From contig JABFYH010000115.1 of NCBI GenBank assembly GCA_013361335.1, forward strand, positions 1 to 64,000: a stretch of DNA of 64,000 bases, given 5' to 3'. Position numbers and translations under genes: made by a program. The notes beneath the pieces were generated by a model, which had not been told where the DNA came from, did not search any database, and saw only the letters and a program-made list of their open reading frames with translations. This DNA is from Gemmatimonadaceae bacterium (lineage in GTDB: Bacteria; Gemmatimonadota; Gemmatimonadetes; Gemmatimonadales; Gemmatimonadaceae). Shown here one piece after another: positions 8,107 through 16,214 of the stretch; positions within the stretch are counted from its first letter, which is position 1, and every line of letters starts with the position of its first letter.

Positions 8107-8897
8107 TGGAATCCGCCGTACACCGTCCCCAGCGCGAGACCGCAGGTCAGCAGCGCGATCACCACGCCGAGACGGCGCTGGAAGCGCAACGCGCAGAGCG
8201 ACGCGACCACGGACGCCGCGACGTGTGACGACGGAAAGGCTGTCCCGCGCGACGAGCCCGCGGCCAGCAGATGGAGGACCGCCGCGCGCACCGGGCCGTC
8301 CGGGGCGGCCGCCGCACCGACGAGATAGCGGGGACCGTCGACGGGAAAGACGAGGTACGTGAGGAAGCACGCGGCGTACACCAGCACGAGGGCGAGCATC
8401 GTCCGCGCGTAGTCCGTGCGCCGGCCGCGCAGGTAGAGGACGAGCGGCGGCAGGAGGACGAGCAGATAGTACGAAGCGTACGCCAGGTGCAGCGTCTCGC
8501 TCACCAGCAGCGACGGCAGGCTCGGCGCCCAGGTCGCGGACGGGTTCGACGGGAAGAGGCTGCGCTCCCAGCCGACGACGATCGCATCGGCGTGCGGGCG
8601 TCCGAATGCGGGGATGAGCCACCGCAGCTCGACGTACAGAAAGGCGCCGACCGCGAGCGGCAGCAGATCGCGCAGCCGGCGCAGGCGAGGCCGCGTGGTG
8701 GCGGCCAGCCCCGCCGCCGCGCCAAGGAGCGCGAGGTGCACCAGCAGCGCGCGGGGGTCACCGGTCGCACGCGCGCCGAGGAGGGCGGGCCACGCGGTCA
8801 GCGCGAGATACACGGCGATCAGCACCAGCGACGCACCGATCGTCCGGTCGGCCGTCGCGCCGCGTCGTGCCGGCGAGGCGGCGGTGAGGGCGTTCAT
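7992..8897 (-). CDS. PAP2-superfamily membrane protein (PAP2_3, Aur1-like), candidate sphingolipid headgroup enzyme
   Basis: This 301-residue protein has about seven transmembrane helices. It carries the second and third PAP2 phosphatase motifs in the order found in inositol-phosphorylceramide synthases: FPSSHVAA (221-228, His225) and FHYAVD (263-268, His264 and Asp268). The first, KxxxxxxRP-type motif is not evident, which also fits the PAP2_3/Aur1 group. Such proteins either dephosphorylate lipid phosphates or transfer a phospho-headgroup from a phospholipid. Lying opposite and overlapping the phosphopantetheinyl transferase, between the synthase and the GNAT gene, it may add or remove a headgroup on the ceramide. 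ATG start at 8897; a 57-base divergent gap separates it from the GNAT gene. Confidence 0.78.
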   Translation of the reverse strand: MNALTAASPARRGATADRTIGASLVLIAVYLALTAWPALLGARATGDPRALLVHLALLGAAAGLAATTRPRLRRLRDLLPLAVGAFLYVELRWLIPAFGRPHADAIVVGWERSLFPSNPSATWAPSLPSLLVSETLHLAYASYYLLVLLPPLVLYLRGRRTDYARTMLALVLVYAACFLTYLVFPVDGPRYLVGAAAAPDGPVRAAVLHLLAAGSSRGTAFPSSHVAASVVASLCALRFQRRLGVVIALLTCGLALGTVYGGFHYAVDALAGGIVGLAAWGLASTLWRALSSPGAQSASAA

Positions 8898-8954
8898 CGG
8901 AGCGCAGTATTACACTACGCGCAGCGCAGTGAAAGTGGACTCGGACCACCTCTC

Positions 8955-10157
8955 GTGACTCTCAGCATCAATCGTGTCGCCAGCCGTGGCGACCTTCGCC
9001 GGTTCATCGGCTTCCCATATCGGATGTACGACGCGCGACGCCACCCGAACTGGGTGCCGCCGTTGCGCCTCGCCGTCTCCGACGCACTGGACGAGCGAAA
9101 GAATCCGTTCTATCGCGAGGCGGCACGCGCGCTCTTCCTGGCCGAGCGGGGGGGCGAGGTCGTCGGACGCATCGCGGCGATCGAGAACCGGACGCACAAC
9201 CGCTTTCACGAGGACCGCGTCGGCTTCTGGGGCTTCTTCGAATGCGTCGACGACCAGGCCGTGGCCGACGCGCTCTTCGCGGCCGCCGAAGGGTGGCTGG
9301 CCGAGCGGGGGCTCACGGTGATGCGCGGTCCGATGACGCCCAGCACCAACTACGAGTGCGGGCTGCTGGTGGACGGGTTCGAGCATCGCCCCACCTTCAT
9401 GACCGCGTGGAACCCGCCGTACTACGACGCCCTCTGCACGCGGGCGGGATTCGCCAAGGCGAAGGATCTCCTCGCGTTCTGGTTCGACGGCGAGACGACC
9501 GGGTACGCGCTCCCGGAGTTCGTGGCGCGCCAGGCCGAGCGTGCGTTGGCCGGCGGCACGCTGACCTTTCGCGACATGGATCCCGGCCGGTTCGACGAGG
9601 AGGTGGCGGGGCTCTGGGCGACCTACAACGATGCGTGGGAGCGCAACTGGGGGTTCGTGCCGATGTCGCGGGCGGAGTTCGTGCACATGGCGAAGGACAT
9701 GAAGAGCCTCCTCGATCTGCGCTTCGCCTTCGTCGCCGAAGTGGGGGGCGAAGCGGTGGGCTTCATGCTCGCGCTCCCCGACTACAACGAGGTGCTCGTG
9801 CGCAACCGGTCGGGGCGGATTCTCCCGCTGGGCGGCCCGCTCATGCTCTGGGGGAAGCGCCGCATTCGGAACATGCGGGTCATGGCGTTGGGCGTGCGCC
9901 GCGCCGCGCGGTCGCGGAGCATCCTTGCGCTGTTCACGTACGAGATCATGCGGCGCGGGAAGCTGTACGGAAAGAACGGCGCGGAGGCGTCGTGGCTGCT
10001 CGAGGACAATCAGCTCATCGTGAAGCCGATGCGGGCCATGGGGGCCCGGGAGCGGATGCGGTGGCGGGTGTACGACCGTCCGGTGACGCCGCCCGTCACG
10101 CGCTATATTGGAGCAGCGGCATCGGCGCCGCCCACCGTTCCCCGATCCGACGCATGA
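8955..10157 (+). CDS. GNAT-fold acyltransferase, candidate bacterial ceramide synthase (bCerS-like)
   Basis: This 400-residue protein belongs to a conserved GNAT-like family recognisable from PNWVPPL (31-37), DERKNPFY, VGRIAAIENRTHN (70-82), VGFWGFFE (89-96) and AWNPPYY (151-157). The Caulobacter ceramide synthase, which N-acylates the sphingoid base, is a GNAT-type protein encoded in the sphingolipid locus. That fold and the neighbours here support the same job, but I judge the match by eye. The GTG start at 8955 is used because the ORF-track extension is antisense of the PAP2 gene. It ends by ATGA overlap with rfbB. The gap upstream holds an AT-rich patch (TATTACACTAC) likely to contain the divergent promoters. 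Confidence 0.75.
   Translation: MTLSINRVASRGDLRRFIGFPYRMYDARRHPNWVPPLRLAVSDALDERKNPFYREAARALFLAERGGEVVGRIAAIENRTHNRFHEDRVGFWGFFECVDDQAVADALFAAAEGWLAERGLTVMRGPMTPSTNYECGLLVDGFEHRPTFMTAWNPPYYDALCTRAGFAKAKDLLAFWFDGETTGYALPEFVARQAERALAGGTLTFRDMDPGRFDEEVAGLWATYNDAWERNWGFVPMSRAEFVHMAKDMKSLLDLRFAFVAEVGGEAVGFMLALPDYNEVLVRNRSGRILPLGGPLMLWGKRRIRNMRVMALGVRRAARSRSILALFTYEIMRRGKLYGKNGAEASWLLEDNQLIVKPMRAMGARERMRWRVYDRPVTPPVTRYIGAAASAPPTVPRSDA
10104..10109 (+). promoter_or_regulatory. TATATT, possible -10 element upstream of rfbB
   Basis: TATATTG lies 45 bases before the rfbB ATG, inside the 3' end of the GNAT gene. It is one of several TAnnTT elements found at similar distances before unit-leading genes in this window. 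No -35 match is visible. Confidence 0.3.
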
Positions 10158-11236
10158 CTTCCGAGCGATTCCTCGTCACCGGCGGGGCCGGCTTCATCGG
10201 TTCCGCGTTCGTGCGCCGTGCGGTGCGCGAGGGGCACCGCGTCCTCAACCTCGACAAGCTCACCTACGCCGGCAGCCTGCTGTCGGTGGCCGAGGTGTCG
10301 GACAGCCCGACGTACGAGCACGTGCGTGGGGACATCGGCGATCGGGCGCTCGTGCGGGCGCTGCTCGCGCGGTTCCGACCGACCGCCATCGTGCACCTGG
10401 CCGCCGAGTCGCACGTGGATCGCTCGATCGACGCACCCGCGGCGTTCATCGAGACCAACGTCGTCGGCACCTTCGCCCTCCTCGCCGAAGCCCTCGACCA
10501 CTGGCGTGCACTCGCCGATGACGAGCGCACGCGATTCCGCTTCCTGCACGTCTCGACCGATGAGGTGTTCGGCACGCTGGGCGCCACGGGACGCTTCGAC
10601 GAGCGCTCGCCGTACCAGCCGAACTCGCCCTATTCCGCATCGAAGGCGGCAGCGGACCACCTGGCACGCGCCTGGTTCCACACCTACGGCCTGCCGGTCG
10701 TCACGACGAACTGCACGAACAACTACGGCCCGTACCAGTTCCCGGAAAAGCTGATCCCGCTGATCATCCTGCGGGCGCTCGCCGGCCGTCCGCTGCCGGT
10801 CTACGGCACGGGGGCGAACGTGCGCGACTGGCTGTTCGTGGACGATCACGTCGACGCGCTGCTCCTCGCCGCCACGGGTGGCCGACCGGGCGAGACGTAC
10901 GGCGTGGGCGGGAACGCCGAACGGAGCAATCTCGAGGTGGTCAGGGAGGTATGCCGCGTCCTCGACGCGCTGGTGCCGAACCGCGCCGTTCCCGACCGCG
11001 CCTCGCTCATCGAGTTCGTCGTCGACCGGCCCGGCCACGACTTCCGGTACGCCATGGACACCGCCAAGATCGCGCGGGAGCTGGGATGGCAGCCGCGCGA
11101 GAGCTTCACGTCGGGGATCGAGCGCACGGTCGCCTGGTACCTCGCCAACGACGCGTGGTGTCGGGCGGTGCAGGGCGCCGGTGGCTATGCCGGCGACCGA
11201 CTCGGCCACGCCGTCACGGCCGCCGCCACGTCATGA
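10154..11236 (+). CDS. rfbB: dTDP-glucose 4,6-dehydratase
   Basis: This 360-residue extended SDR converts dTDP-glucose to dTDP-4-keto-6-deoxyglucose, the branch point for dTDP-rhamnose and the dTDP-3-amino sugar made from genes further right. Seen: TGGAGFIGSAFV near the N-terminus, STDEVFG with the catalytic Asp-Glu pair, YSASK, NNYGPYQFPEKLIPL and RDWLFVDDH, all diagnostic of RfbB/RmlB. The ATG overlaps the GNAT stop (ATGA), and a stretched ORF in the track starts inside that gene. rfbC and rfbD follow directly; rfbA is about 28 kb away. Confidence 0.96.
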   Translation: MTSERFLVTGGAGFIGSAFVRRAVREGHRVLNLDKLTYAGSLLSVAEVSDSPTYEHVRGDIGDRALVRALLARFRPTAIVHLAAESHVDRSIDAPAAFIETNVVGTFALLAEALDHWRALADDERTRFRFLHVSTDEVFGTLGATGRFDERSPYQPNSPYSASKAAADHLARAWFHTYGLPVVTTNCTNNYGPYQFPEKLIPLIILRALAGRPLPVYGTGANVRDWLFVDDHVDALLLAATGGRPGETYGVGGNAERSNLEVVREVCRVLDALVPNRAVPDRASLIEFVVDRPGHDFRYAMDTAKIARELGWQPRESFTSGIERTVAWYLANDAWCRAVQGAGGYAGDRLGHAVTAAATS

Positions 11237-11255
11237 TGTGGACGCCGGTACGCCG

Positions 11256-11819
11256 ATGAAGGTCGAGCCCACCGCGCTGCCGGAGGTGCTGATCATCAGC
11301 CCCGTCGTCCGCGGCGACGCCCGCGGATCGTTCCACGAGAGCTGGCAGATGGCGCGGTACGCCGAGGCCGGCCTGCCGACACAGTGGGTGCAGGACAACG
11401 TCTCGCACTCGACGCGCGGGGTCCTGCGTGGCCTGCACTTTCAGCATCCGCGCGGGCAGGGCAAGCTGCTCTCCGTCCTCGCGGGCGAGATCCTCGACGT
11501 CGCCGTCGACGTACGCTGCGGGTCGCCGACGTTCGGGCGCGGTGTGAGCGTCACGCTCTCCGCTGCCGATCACCGCCAGCTGTACGTGCCGCCGGGCTTC
11601 GCGCACGGCTTTCTCGTGCTATCCGCGGACGCCATCGTGCACTACAAGTGCACCGACTACTACCGCCCCGAGGTGGAGCACGTGCTGGCGTGGAACGACC
11701 CGGCCTTCGGGCTCGCGTGGCCGATCGGCGAGCCGCTGCTGTCGCCGAAGGATGCCGCGGCGCCGCGCCTGGCCGAGTTCCCGGTGAACGCGTTGCCGGG
11801 GTTCGCGGCCGGCGCGTGA
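11256..11819 (+). CDS. rfbC: dTDP-4-dehydrorhamnose 3,5-epimerase
   Basis: This 187-residue cupin is the expected RmlC length. It epimerises C3 and C5 of dTDP-4-keto-6-deoxyglucose. GDARGSFHESW, VLRGLHFQ (catalytic His) and PPGFAHGFLVLS are standard RmlC motifs. ATG start, 19 bases after rfbB; the stop overlaps the rfbD GTG. The long ORF-track version begins in another frame of rfbB and should be trimmed. Confidence 0.95.
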   Translation: MKVEPTALPEVLIISPVVRGDARGSFHESWQMARYAEAGLPTQWVQDNVSHSTRGVLRGLHFQHPRGQGKLLSVLAGEILDVAVDVRCGSPTFGRGVSVTLSAADHRQLYVPPGFAHGFLVLSADAIVHYKCTDYYRPEVEHVLAWNDPAFGLAWPIGEPLLSPKDAAAPRLAEFPVNALPGFAAGA

Positions 11820-12721
11820 CCGGCGTGTCGCCGTTGATCGGGCCAGTACTCCTTCTCGGCGCGGCGGGCCAACTGGGCCAGGCGCTCGCGCCGCGGCTGG
11901 CGCGACTTGGCGCCGTCGTCCCGTTGACCCGGGCCGACGTGGACCTGGAGCGGCTCGACGACGTACGCGCCCTGGTGCGTCGCGTGCGCCCCGGTCTCGT
12001 CGTGAATGCCGCGGCGTACACCGGCGTCGACGACGCCGAGGGGCACGAGGCGCGGTGCCGGCTGGTGAACGAGATGGTGCCCGCGGTCCTGGCGGAGGAG
12101 ACGGCGCGGCTCCGCGTCCCACTCGTGCACTTCTCCACGAACTACGTCTTCGACGGGCTGCAGCCGATGCCGTACACGGAAGACGCGCCCCCGTCGCCGC
12201 TGAGCGTGTACGGCGCGACCAAGGCGGACGGCGAGCGGGCCGTGGCCGCCGCGAATCCTCGCCATCTGATCGTCCGCGCGGCGGCGGTGTACGGTGGGTC
12301 CGGCCGCACCTTCATGCGACGGATCCTCGAGCTCGCACGGGAGCGCGAGGAGCTGCGTGTGGTCGACGACCAGTACGTGTCTCCGACGCCGGCGTGGGTG
12401 CTGGCGCACGCCACGGTTGCCGCGATCGACCATCTGCTGGCCGAGCACCCCGCTGCGCAGGGGTTGCTGCACCTGACCACGACCGGCGCGGCCTCATGGC
12501 ATGCGTTCGCGCTGCGGATTCTCGAGCTCGATCCGGACCGGGCCGCGCATCGGGTGCGGTCGGTGGTGGCCGTCGACACGGCCGGCTACCCGACGCCCGC
12601 GCGCCGCCCTGCCAATGGAGTGCTCGACACCGGGAAGGCCGAGCGGGAGCTGGGCATTCGTCTGCCGGGATGGGAGGAGGCGTTGCGGCGAACGTGGGCC
12701 GGCGAGGGAGCGTGTCGCTGA
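11816..12721 (+). CDS. rfbD: dTDP-4-dehydrorhamnose reductase
   Basis: This 301-residue SDR makes dTDP-L-rhamnose by NAD(P)H reduction at C4. It shows GAAGQLGQAL (nucleotide-binding loop), NAAAYTGVDDAE, STNYVFDG and YGATKADGE with the catalytic Tyr/Lys. The GTG at 11816 overlaps the rfbC stop (GTGA); a second GTG nine bases later is a possible alternative. The family motif is usually VNAAAYTAVDKAE, so the match is close. Confidence 0.94.
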   Translation: MTGVSPLIGPVLLLGAAGQLGQALAPRLARLGAVVPLTRADVDLERLDDVRALVRRVRPGLVVNAAAYTGVDDAEGHEARCRLVNEMVPAVLAEETARLRVPLVHFSTNYVFDGLQPMPYTEDAPPSPLSVYGATKADGERAVAAANPRHLIVRAAAVYGGSGRTFMRRILELAREREELRVVDDQYVSPTPAWVLAHATVAAIDHLLAEHPAAQGLLHLTTTGAASWHAFALRILELDPDRAAHRVRSVVAVDTAGYPTPARRPANGVLDTGKAERELGIRLPGWEEALRRTWAGEGACR

Positions 12722-13779
12722 CCGGACGCGGTGGGCGCTACCTCATCGTCAAGCTGGCCGCGCTGGGTGACGTCGTGATGGCCTCGACGCTCGTCGGCGC
12801 CATTCGCGCGCGCGAGCCGGCGGCGCACGTCACCTGGCTGTGCGGGGCGGGAGTCGCGCCGCTGGTGCGACTGTTCGACGGCGTGGACGAGGTGCTCGTC
12901 GTCGACGAGGTCGCCCTGATGCGCGGCCGCCCCGCCGCACGGTTGCGCGCGCTCTTCACGCTGTGGTGGACGCTCGCGTCGCGGCGCTTCGACGTCACGT
13001 TGCTCGGCCACGCCGACCGTCGCTATCGTGCCGCTCTCGGCGTCGCGCGCCTCGGTCAGGTGCGCGCGCTCCGGCCGCGCGAGCCGGGACGCACGCTCCC
13101 GATCCCGGACCGCTATTTCGGCGACGAGTACGCGCGGCTGCTCGACGTCGAGCGCTCGCGCGGCCCCATCACCGGTCATGCCGCGCTCGCGTCGCTGCGC
13201 GTGCCACTCCCGCAGCCGCCGGCGTCGGATCGGATCGGCGTCGTCCTGGTGCCGGGCGGAACGCGCAACGTCCTTCGCGAGAGCGCACTGCGCCGCTGGC
13301 CGGTGGAGCGGTACGCCGAAGTCGCCGCAGCTTTGCGGCGGGCCGACCGCCGCGTCACGCTCGTGGGCGACGCCGGCGACGACTGGGTGAGGCCGCACTT
13401 CGCGGGACTCGACGTTCGCGACGAGATCGGCGCCCAATCGATCGCCGGGACGCTGAATCTGATGGCGCACGCCGATCTCGTGATCACCCACGACACCGGC
13501 CCGCTCCACCTGGCTGGCCTCGTGCGCGCCCCGGTGCTGGCGCTGTTCGGGCCGACCACACCGGCCCAGTTTCTCCCGCGGCACCCCGGGGCGGAGGCGA
13601 TCTGGGGCGGTGGCGATCTGGCCTGCCGCCCCTGTTACGACGGCCGCGAGTTCGCGGCGTGCACGAGCAACCTCTGCATGCAGGACATCCCGGTGGAGAC
13701 CGTGATGCGCCGCGCGCTGGCTCGCCTCGGCACGGCGGATCCCGCGCGCGGGGCTCCGGCGGCTATCTTTCAGCCATGA
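12712..13779 (+). CDS. Glycosyltransferase family 9 (heptosyltransferase-like)
   Basis: This 355-residue GT-B enzyme of the ADP-heptose:LPS heptosyltransferase family shows YLIVKLAALGDVVMAS at the N-terminus, a PGGTRN loop, and the donor-site motif THDTGPLHLAG followed by LFGPTTP. A CRPCYDGREFAACTSNLCM segment near the C-terminus matches the cysteine-rich tail of GT9 members. It would add heptose or a related sugar to lipid A core or a surface glycan. The GTG start overlaps rfbD by 10 bases. A separate heptose kinase gene lies near the right end of the window. Confidence 0.88.
   Translation: MSLTGRGGRYLIVKLAALGDVVMASTLVGAIRAREPAAHVTWLCGAGVAPLVRLFDGVDEVLVVDEVALMRGRPAARLRALFTLWWTLASRRFDVTLLGHADRRYRAALGVARLGQVRALRPREPGRTLPIPDRYFGDEYARLLDVERSRGPITGHAALASLRVPLPQPPASDRIGVVLVPGGTRNVLRESALRRWPVERYAEVAAALRRADRRVTLVGDAGDDWVRPHFAGLDVRDEIGAQSIAGTLNLMAHADLVITHDTGPLHLAGLVRAPVLALFGPTTPAQFLPRHPGAEAIWGGGDLACRPCYDGREFAACTSNLCMQDIPVETVMRRALARLGTADPARGAPAAIFQP
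13764..13769 (+). promoter_or_regulatory. TATCTT element six bases before a start codon
   Basis: GGCTATCTTTCAGCC directly precedes the methyltransferase ATG at 13776. If TATCTT is a -10 hexamer, transcription would begin at about the A of the ATG, giving a leaderless mRNA. It sits inside the 3' end of the GT9 gene, so it could also be chance. Confidence 0.25.
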
Positions 13780-14558
13780 CCACCCCGACCCCTCCCCGCG
13801 CGCTCCGCAGCGAGCGCGACCGATGGGAACGACTGGCGCGCGATCCGTATTACGCGGTGCTCAACGTGGAGGCGCATCGCCAGGACCGGCTCTCGGAGAG
13901 CGACCGCGAGCGCTTCGCACGCACGGGGGATGAGGAGGTCGCTCGCACCTTCGAGGAGATCCGCCGCTGGGTGGCGCCCGGTTTCGCGCCGGGGCGCGCC
14001 GTCGACTTCGGCTGTGGCGTCGGCCGGCTCACGATCCCGATCGCGCGCATCGCCGAGCGGGTCACCGGCATCGACATCAGCGAGACGATGCTCGAGGAAG
14101 CGCGCCGCAACTGCGTGGCCCGCGGCGTCGACAACGCGACCTTCGTGTCGTCCGACGTCTACTTCGCGGACGGTGCCGCCGCCGCAGAGCCGGTGGACTT
14201 CGTGCACGCGTACATCGTCTTCCAGCACATGCCGCCGCGGGCCGGTCGTTGGGTCGCCGACGCGCTGGTGCGGCAGCTCGCGCCCGGCGGCGTGGGGGCG
14301 CTGCACTTCACGTACGCGCGGCGGGCGTCGATGACGCGGCGCGTCGTGCACCGGCTGCGCCGCTTCGTGCCCGGGGTGAACGCCCTGGTCAACCTCGTCC
14401 AGGGGCGCGCGGCGTCCGAACCGTTGATCCCGATGAACGAGTACGATCTCGGTGGGCTCTTCGCGCTGCTCGCGAGCCATGGGTGCACGGAGGTGCACGC
14501 GCGGCTGACGGACCATGGTGGACACCTTGGCGCCATGCTCCTCTTCCGAAAGCCGTGA
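13776..14558 (+). CDS. Class I SAM-dependent methyltransferase
   Basis: This 260-residue Rossmann-fold methyltransferase has VDFGCGVGRLTIPIA (SAM-binding motif I) and GIDISETMLEEAR (post-I acidic residue). It lies between two glycosyltransferases and overlaps both by 4 bases (ATGA, GTGA), so it most likely O-methylates a sugar of the nascent glycan or glycolipid. The substrate cannot be read from sequence. Confidence 0.85.
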   Translation: MTTPTPPRALRSERDRWERLARDPYYAVLNVEAHRQDRLSESDRERFARTGDEEVARTFEEIRRWVAPGFAPGRAVDFGCGVGRLTIPIARIAERVTGIDISETMLEEARRNCVARGVDNATFVSSDVYFADGAAAAEPVDFVHAYIVFQHMPPRAGRWVADALVRQLAPGGVGALHFTYARRASMTRRVVHRLRRFVPGVNALVNLVQGRAASEPLIPMNEYDLGGLFALLASHGCTEVHARLTDHGGHLGAMLLFRKP

Positions 14559-15499
14559 GCCTCGCCGAGCCCTCCCTGCCGGCCGCGTACCGCCAGGGCG
14601 CACCACCGGCCAGCACCGTGCCGCGCGTCGCGGTGATCGTCCTCAACTGGAACGGCGAGCGAGACACCACGGCCTGTGTCGAGTCGTTCCTGGCTCAGCG
14701 CGACGTCGACGTTGACCTGCTGTTGGTGGACAACGCCTCGGCCGACGGCAGCGGCGAGCGGCTGCGCGCGCGGTTCCCAGACGTGAGCTATCTGCAGACA
14801 GGAGAGAACCTCGGCTACGCGGGCGGCAACAACCGCGGGATCGATTGGGCGATGACCCGCGCCACCGAGTGGGTGTTGGTCGTCAACAACGATACCGTCG
14901 CCGATCCCGACTGCGTGCGTCTCCTGCTCGCGGCGGCGGCAAGTGATGCGCGACTCGCCGCGGCGGCGCCGCTGATCACGCGCGCCGAAGAGCCGACGCG
15001 CGTCTGGTTTGCCGGCGGGCGGTTCGACCGGCTGCGCGCGGTGGGGACGCACGACCACGAGAACGCGCTCGTGAGCGCGGTGCCGGTGTCGTTCGAGGAC
15101 GACCCGCCGGTGTTACACGAGTGCACGTTCCTCACCGGCTGCTGCCTGTTGCTGCGCGCCGAGGCGCTTCGGGCGGTGGGCGGATTCCGCGAGGACTTCT
15201 TCGCGTACGGCGAGGATCTGGAGCTGGCGGTGCGCCTGCGGCGGAACGGCTGGCGCCTGGGCTGGGTGCCCGCGGCACGGCTCGCGCACCGCACGCCGCC
15301 GGCGCAGCCGACGCCGCGGCAGATCCTCCTGCGCGATCGCAATCGGCGGCGGCTCGTGCGGGCGCACTACGGCGCAGCGTGGCGCCTCGCCTTTGCGCTG
15401 TGGTTCTGGCCGACGCGGGTGATCCATCTGGCGCGCTACCTGATGCGCGGCGACACCGAGCGCGCGGCCGCCATCCGCGAGGGGATGCGCGCACGCTGA
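14555..15499 (+). CDS. Glycosyltransferase family 2 (rhamnosyltransferase-like)
   Basis: This 314-residue GT-A enzyme has VAVIVLNWNGERDT near the N-terminus, VDNASADGSGE, VVNNDT (DXD-type metal site) and FAYGEDLELAVRLRRNGW (catalytic ED motif). The NWNG start and FxYxEDxD pattern are typical of rhamnosyltransferases of the WbbL kind. That fits rfbBCD just upstream, but donor choice is inference. The GTG overlaps the methyltransferase stop. A short C-terminal hydrophobic/basic region probably contacts the membrane. Confidence 0.88.
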   Translation: MSLAEPSLPAAYRQGAPPASTVPRVAVIVLNWNGERDTTACVESFLAQRDVDVDLLLVDNASADGSGERLRARFPDVSYLQTGENLGYAGGNNRGIDWAMTRATEWVLVVNNDTVADPDCVRLLLAAAASDARLAAAAPLITRAEEPTRVWFAGGRFDRLRAVGTHDHENALVSAVPVSFEDDPPVLHECTFLTGCCLLLRAEALRAVGGFREDFFAYGEDLELAVRLRRNGWRLGWVPAARLAHRTPPAQPTPRQILLRDRNRRRLVRAHYGAAWRLAFALWFWPTRVIHLARYLMRGDTERAAAIREGMRAR

Positions 15500-15590
15500 G
15501 GCGCCGCGGGCCGGGTCGCCGGGGTGGCCGTGCGGGGGACCATCGCGTTACCCTTCGTGATCGCCTCTCCCGTCGCCACGAGTCTGATTC

Positions 15591-16205
15591 ATGCGCCACC
15601 TTCTGAAAGCCCTGCTGCTCGCCGTCGTCTTCCTGCCGGAGGTCGCGGGTGGCCAGGCCTCGCGTCCGAAGCCCGAGACGTTCACGCTGGGCCCGGGCGA
15701 CGTGGTCCGCGTGCGCATCTGGCGCGAGCCCACGCTCGACGGCGACTTCCAGGTGGACGAGCAGAGCCGGCTCACCCTTCCGTTGCTCGGCACGCGGTCG
15801 GTGGTGGGGCTGCCGTGGGTCGACCTGCGCGACTCCCTGCTCACCGCGTATCGGCGAGAGCTCAAGGCACCCTCGGTGACGCTCACGCCACTGCGGCGCG
15901 TCTACGTCCTGGGCGAGGTGGCTCGGCCCGGCCTCTACCTCGCCGACCCTACCCTCAGCCTGGCGGGCGTCGTGGGGATGGCGGGCGGCGCATCGCCGAT
16001 CGGGGACCTGCGGCGGCTCCGCGTGGTGCGCGACGGCCAGACGATCATCGATCGCGCGGCGATCGACGGGCAGCTCATTCAGACCGACATCCGATCGGAG
16101 GATCAGGTCTTCGTCGATCGGCGCAACTGGTTCGAGCTCAACAGCACCTTCGTCGCCTCCGCGGCCATCTCGGTCGCGTCGATCATCATCTCGCTTCGCC
16201 GCTGA
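15591..16205 (+). CDS. Polysaccharide export protein with SLBB domain, short Wza-like
   Basis: This 204-residue protein starts with a signal peptide (MRHLLKALLLAVVFLPEVAGG). A Poly_export domain follows (FTLGPGDVVRVRIWREPTLDG at about 31-51), then one SLBB domain (VYVLGEVARPGLY) and a terminal hydrophobic segment (FVASAAISVASIII). Wza proteins are about 350-380 residues with a lipobox Cys; here there is neither lipobox nor second SLBB, so it is a minimal form, possibly anchored by its C-terminus. It precedes the Wzi-like and Wzz-like genes of the first assembly set. Confidence 0.87.
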   Translation: MRHLLKALLLAVVFLPEVAGGQASRPKPETFTLGPGDVVRVRIWREPTLDGDFQVDEQSRLTLPLLGTRSVVGLPWVDLRDSLLTAYRRELKAPSVTLTPLRRVYVLGEVARPGLYLADPTLSLAGVVGMAGGASPIGDLRRLRVVRDGQTIIDRAAIDGQLIQTDIRSEDQVFVDRRNWFELNSTFVASAAISVASIIISLRR

Positions 16206-16214
16206 CGCCGAGCG

